Assembly: GCF_001723175.1 (NCBI RefSeq)
Contig: NC_064651.1
Location: forward strand, 2,852,001-2,916,000
Direction of reading: 5' to 3'
DNA length: 64,000 nucleotides
From: Penicillium oxalicum
Lineage: Eukaryota; Ascomycota; Eurotiomycetes; Eurotiales; Aspergillaceae
In this document: positions 57,801 through 64,000 of the stretch, piece by piece
Numbering within the stretch: position 1 is the stretch's first letter
How the letters are laid out: each line of letters starts with the position of its first letter
Notes under the pieces: model-generated
The model's input: the letters and a program-made list of their open reading frames with translations, nothing else
Databases searched by the model: none
What the model was told of the DNA's origin: nothing
Made by a program: the position numbers and the translations under genes

Positions 57801-60206
57801 TGCCGCCGACTAATGAATATACCTAGTAACTTGAACTGTGTTCGTGTTGGGAAACATGGATGTCGACCTGATCAGGTTCCCACCTATGGGCCCCGCATGA
57901 TATATCCATTCACACTGTGACTGTGCTTGACAACGGGCAACGAATAGGCGATTTCGTCAACATTGACGTGTCGAGCTCCATTCACTAACGGACATCTCTT
58001 CCTGGGGGCCTGGGAGGGGTTCTGGTTCTTACTTATTTTTCAGCCGCGCTGAGACGTGTCTGTGACTCGGGAACTATTAAAGTAAGGTATATCGGTTGCA
58101 TTGCTGCTGCGCTATGCCAACCATCAAGTCATCGCGAGGTCTGATCAAAGAAGGCAGTGCCCCCCTCATTCTGACATTGCCATGGCCTTGGCGTCTGCGT
58201 TTTCTACCCAGCCAAGTCAGGTTGTCCCTTGTCGCCGCGATGCTGTATGAAATTGCCTTCATTCACCGGTGACAAGCTGCGCATGGCAGTGCGGACATCT
58301 CTGGAAGTGGAGTCATGATAAGCTAGTAGCAGTTCTGGCTCGGCCCGGAGACTCTCCATCTGTGATGGATTCCGAGAGTGATCGAGAGTATGAACCTGAA
58401 TGCAGCATGAGCACCTGTCCACCTACAACATCCGGTTCATGTTTGCTAGTCTGCAGATCGGGCCACCGGGTGGTCCCTAAGCAAGCTCGATAGATCGAAA
58501 GCTACCTAGAGGCATCTTCTTTTTTTTTTAAAGGGACAGAATTTCCCACTGAGAGGGGCTCGTATCAACGGACGTCATCGCCGAATGCAGTGATGGGCTC
58601 CACACAATTTCCATATCTCTAAGTCGCGGGGAGACAGACGAGATGGCTGCGACCTTCAGAGATAGTGTTTATGTGCAGCGGAGCATCTGAGCCTGTCCGG
58701 ATCACCACATAGAACGGCTTTCATCACTTGGAGGCAAGGAAGAAGAAACTTGATTATGGCGCGTAAGACCGGATGTAGTATCCAGGCTGCATGCTGGAGG
58801 GGATCCCATCTCGGACATCGACAGATGTCACCGAATGTTGACCAGGCATTGAAACCCACATGGGTCCCCTCCCCTGATCTGTTCGTGACACACAGCAGGA
58901 GTGTCGGTTGATCCGATTGCGGTAGCAGCCTTGGACCCTGGAGTGGCCAATAGGCCAGGCCGGATATGGACTACTGATAAGGTCAGTGTAGATCTTGCAT
59001 TGGGTGACTGACGAACCATCCTCCCCCCATACGGCGAATTTGTTGCAAGGAAGCTGCCCTGTGACGCCAAACCATGTTCTCTCCTATCCACCAATGACCA
59101 AAGATGTTGGCAATCCTATGCATATGGCTTTGAATTGTGTCCCTTATCGCGTAGAACGAGATTGCCTCGCTTCAGCTTTCTTACCCGTCTTTCTATTCTT
59201 TGTTTTTTCCTTTTGCAAGGGTTCGCTGTACCCGTCCGCCTTCGTCACCGCCGTCTCCATCCTCCGGTCCTCGTGGCCCAGGGGGCCACGCATGATTCTC
59301 TCATCTTCGATCTCCAGCGTTCTGGAAAAGGGGGGCTGGCTCGCTCTGGACTCCCCATGTCAACCTGAAACAGGCACATTTCTCCACTTTTCGTCGCCTC
59401 GATAGACTCGATGCCAGTCTGCGCAGTTGCTGGGTGAGGTGGGAAACAAAGTCTGGACGGTCCCGGGTCCGTTTCCATGCTCCCATTGCGTCCGGTCATT
59501 GGGTAGCCCCTTAACCCAAGTGCGGAAATTCGACCTGCGTGGGCCCTGCTGTCTCCACTCACCCCTCCACCGCCCAAAGCAAGAAGCGGTCCACCAGGGG
59601 CAAGTTGCACCTGCGTGTAGTCGGGACTCGGAAGTACCGTAAAGCACCCTCCTCGTAGTCACGATCGGTCTGCACTTGGCCTCGCGGTAGAGTCTACGAC
59701 GACGATGAACAAGATACATGCACACGGTATCCAGCGCACCCCGAGTCGCGATATCGAGGTGTGATTGAGTCGGGGGTCAGAGCAGGACTGCAGTTGTACA
59801 GTACATGCGACGATCCACCATACAAGCGTGCTCGGGAGCTGAGATTGGCACTGGCAGAAAAGCCAGTGGCAACGTTAGCTTTCGATTTTCCAAAAATTCC
59901 ACAAATTTCAATTCCTCGTGCGTGCGAACCACAGACCAGCCTGCGGTCCAATGGACCCCGTCTGGTGGCCCCGATGATCCTACAAGACCACTGCTTGTCC
60001 GTCCGTGTCCACATTTCTCTCTGACTACTTCCCTGAAGTTCCCCTCCCTTTCCACCTCCCCTCTTCGACTCCTTTATCATCTCTCCCTCTCCTTCTACCC
60101 CTGACCACTTGCAGTTTCCCTGCTGCTATTGCTTTCTCTTATGCTGAACATCGCTCGTCGAACCTTTAAACGCGTGCCCAGCTTCCAGGACCTCCTCCAA
60201 GGCAGG
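54817..60206. other. 5.4-kb gap between transporter and mutase genes
   Basis: No gene is supported. An ATG-started 70-codon minus-strand frame at 57007-57219 (MELRHISNPINGLSHELRR) has protein-like composition but no partner exon or family. T-rich runs lie near 56266-56280 and 58520-58530. The right end carries the CT-rich promoter of the mutase. Confidence 0.5.
60020..60140 (+). promoter_or_regulatory. CT-rich core promoter/leader of the mutase gene
   Basis: About 120 bases of strongly pyrimidine-rich sequence lead up to the first ATG. Such tracts mark well-expressed genes in filamentous fungi. A CTGAC...TTGCAG pattern near 60101-60116 could be the end of a leader intron. Confidence 0.5.
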
Positions 60207-62252
<2,046 letters not shown>

Positions 62253-64000
62253 ACGATTCGCCGATGCCGTCCTTCTTCTCTACCCACTTTATTTTTTCCT
62301 CTCTTCAAACCTTACGGAATGACTTTTCTCTCTTCTTTCCTCTTTTTCTTTTCTTGTCTTTTTCTGGAATTTGATCTGATTGCGCCAAGGCCACCCTGTT
62401 GCACGGAAAATTACACATGCGAAGGGGAAAACCATCTGAAGCGGCATCTGGGAGATGATCTTTGCTGGCGTTTCAAGTGATTCTTTTTCCTTTTTTTTTT
62501 CTCCCTCATCATACCCTAAACTTCCCTTCTTCCCATGTCTAACCATCCGCCGCATCCGCTTTTTCATTTGGAGGGGGCAGGTCTCGAGTCATTTAGACTG
62601 GATGTTGCTCGCGGCCCTTTTTCCGATACACAAACTGTTTTAGACTTGCTCGACACGATAGTATTTGCTCTAATTGAAGCATCTTGACGATTTACTCATT
62701 GATTTTGACGACCGGGGGGCGTATTAGATGGTAAGAGATTAAGAGGGATGATTCGCTTGATCAAGGTTGTATGCTCGTAACTTCCAGCGTCATTCGAGTC
62801 TTGATTCGACCTTGCCTCGTCTCGTCATCTCAGTCCCAGGTTCAAGTTCAATGTCGATGGCCAAAGCTGCGTTGGTAGCATTTCATGAGGATCGTCCAGG
62901 TCCTACCAACTAAGTAACCCAATAGATGGTCAGCCCCTTTCTTCAGACTGGTTTCTTCAACCTGACTCGCGCGGTCCTGGTCCTACCTGCTCAAGGCCCT
63001 TCTATCTTGGGGTGAATGAAAACGAGCCCGGCATTTACGAAGAGGTACGTACCTACCAGCAGTACATGTCACTCCGATCTACATGTCAAATAACCAAACC
63101 CCCACCCCTCCTCTCCCAAGACTCGTCCTAAAATGAAATCACTACCTTCATACACACGGCACCAAGACCCCGTCGACAAACCCATCACAGCGAAGAGGGG
63201 GGAAGGGTCCAGCCCGATCCAAACATGAACCTCTCCATCTGATGGGTTCAAGCCGAGATTGGCGTGGCTTGTTGGCGTGAACTATTGGATTCTGCTGGAG
63301 GGGAGTGGATCCACCTTTTCAACCAAGCCAACTTTAGACAAAACTAGGGCGAAAATGTAAAAATTCCGAGATGGGAATTTTAGTACTTGGTACTTGGTAC
63401 TTAGCCAGGGAATGGGTTGATAGACTATGTACTGTAGTTAGGTAGGGGTTTGAGTGTATACTGGGTAAAGTCCTCCAGCGCAGGGTGGTTTCTGAGTGTG
63501 GATGATGGGAGGGAGAAGAGAGAAAGAGAGAGATTTAGGATTGAGCGGTTGAAAGTCCCTTTTGAGTGGTGGGTGGGACTAGATGAGCTAGTTGGAAGTG
63601 CCGCTGGGCTATTATCAAGGATTATCGACGGTGCATTGGGACAGACGGGGAGAGTCTGAGGTGCTGCCCGTGTGTTGGGAAGATCTTGACGGATCATCTT
63701 ATTTACGAGGTGAGGACCAGGAGGAGATTTTACCACTGTACCAATTGATCTAGTCTGGTAGCCCGTCCAGGACATGGATGAGGTTTGATCCGTGCAGTAC
63801 CTATTTTATGACACTCACGTCTGGCTATTAGTTTTTGCTTCCAGCCTATCAGTGAATGTACTCAGTGATCTATAGGTTCAAGGCTACGATGACGAAGAGA
63901 CAGCAGGAATTATTACGTATGCCCATCGCGCATATAGATTGAGTAGCTGAGGACGGCAGTAGATAGGTCCATGTGAATGAGTGAGGTTATTGAGTCTTTG
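62253..64000. other. 3' region of the mutase and intergenic DNA
   Basis: A T-rich 3' untranslated region is followed by unassigned sequence to the window edge. It has a TACTTGG repeat (three copies, the last partial) at 63384-63403 and a GA-rich patch near 63505-63535. An ATG-started 116-codon minus frame at 63425-63775 is low-complexity and not accepted as a gene. Confidence 0.5.

Noticed and set aside
63425..63775. 116-codon minus-strand frame with an ATG
   Set aside because: Low-complexity Ser/Leu/Pro stretches lie over a GA-rich patch, with no family and no splice partner.

Overview
The window is a piece of a filamentous ascomycete chromosome, most likely from the Eurotiales (Penicillium/Aspergillus type). 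The evidence is short spliceosomal introns (mostly 50-150 bp, GTRNGT donors, CTNAY branch sites, YAG acceptors), long pyrimidine-rich leaders, a Zn2Cys6 regulator, and a UDP-galactopyranose mutase whose spliced length (510 aa) equals my recollection of the Aspergillus enzyme. I see no rRNA, convincing tRNA, CRISPR array, intact transposon or viral segment. Gene models were spliced by hand from donor/acceptor signals, reading frame and family knowledge, with no database search.

Layout. Left third: PNS1 choline-transporter-like protein (-), a TBC-domain Rab GAP (-), then a gene-poor stretch (6.3-11 kb) with two doubtful small ORFs. An E2 ubiquitin-conjugating enzyme (-) and the six-exon signal peptidase subunit SEC11 (-) follow, then a DHA1-type MFS exporter (+) and a kinesin-6-like motor (+). 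Middle third: HIR3 (-) and the exomer/ChAPs gene (+) share a 349-bp divergent promoter. Next come an acidic nuclear-type protein (-), a Zn2Cys6 factor (-) divergent from a D-erythronate-dehydrogenase-like SDR (+), a small unknown gene (-), MUS81 (+) and, tail to tail with it, a three-metal-binding-domain copper P-type ATPase (-). Right third: TFIIIB subunit BRF1 (+) with an apparent +1 frameshift before its acidic tail, a nuclear-type unknown protein (-), a TPT/NST-fold transporter (-) and UDP-galactopyranose mutase (+).

Working together. Most genes are single-copy housekeeping functions with no pathway link. Two pairs look functional. The mutase makes UDP-galactofuranose in the cytosol, and the 399-aa transporter beside it is a good candidate for the Golgi UDP-Galf carrier (UgtA/GlfB); the two genes are adjacent in Aspergillus but lie 5.4 kb apart here. 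The Zn2Cys6 factor and the erythronate-dehydrogenase-like SDR share a 724-bp divergent promoter, which suggests local control of a sugar-acid catabolic step.

No clear novel defence or mobile system is visible. The points most worth checking are the BRF1 frameshift, the Zn2Cys6/DenD pair, the spread Galf pair, a 28-G homopolymer in the ChAPs intron, an open retained intron with a 10-bp hairpin in the acidic-protein gene, and a 22-bp tandem repeat upstream of a TATA box that has no obvious gene.
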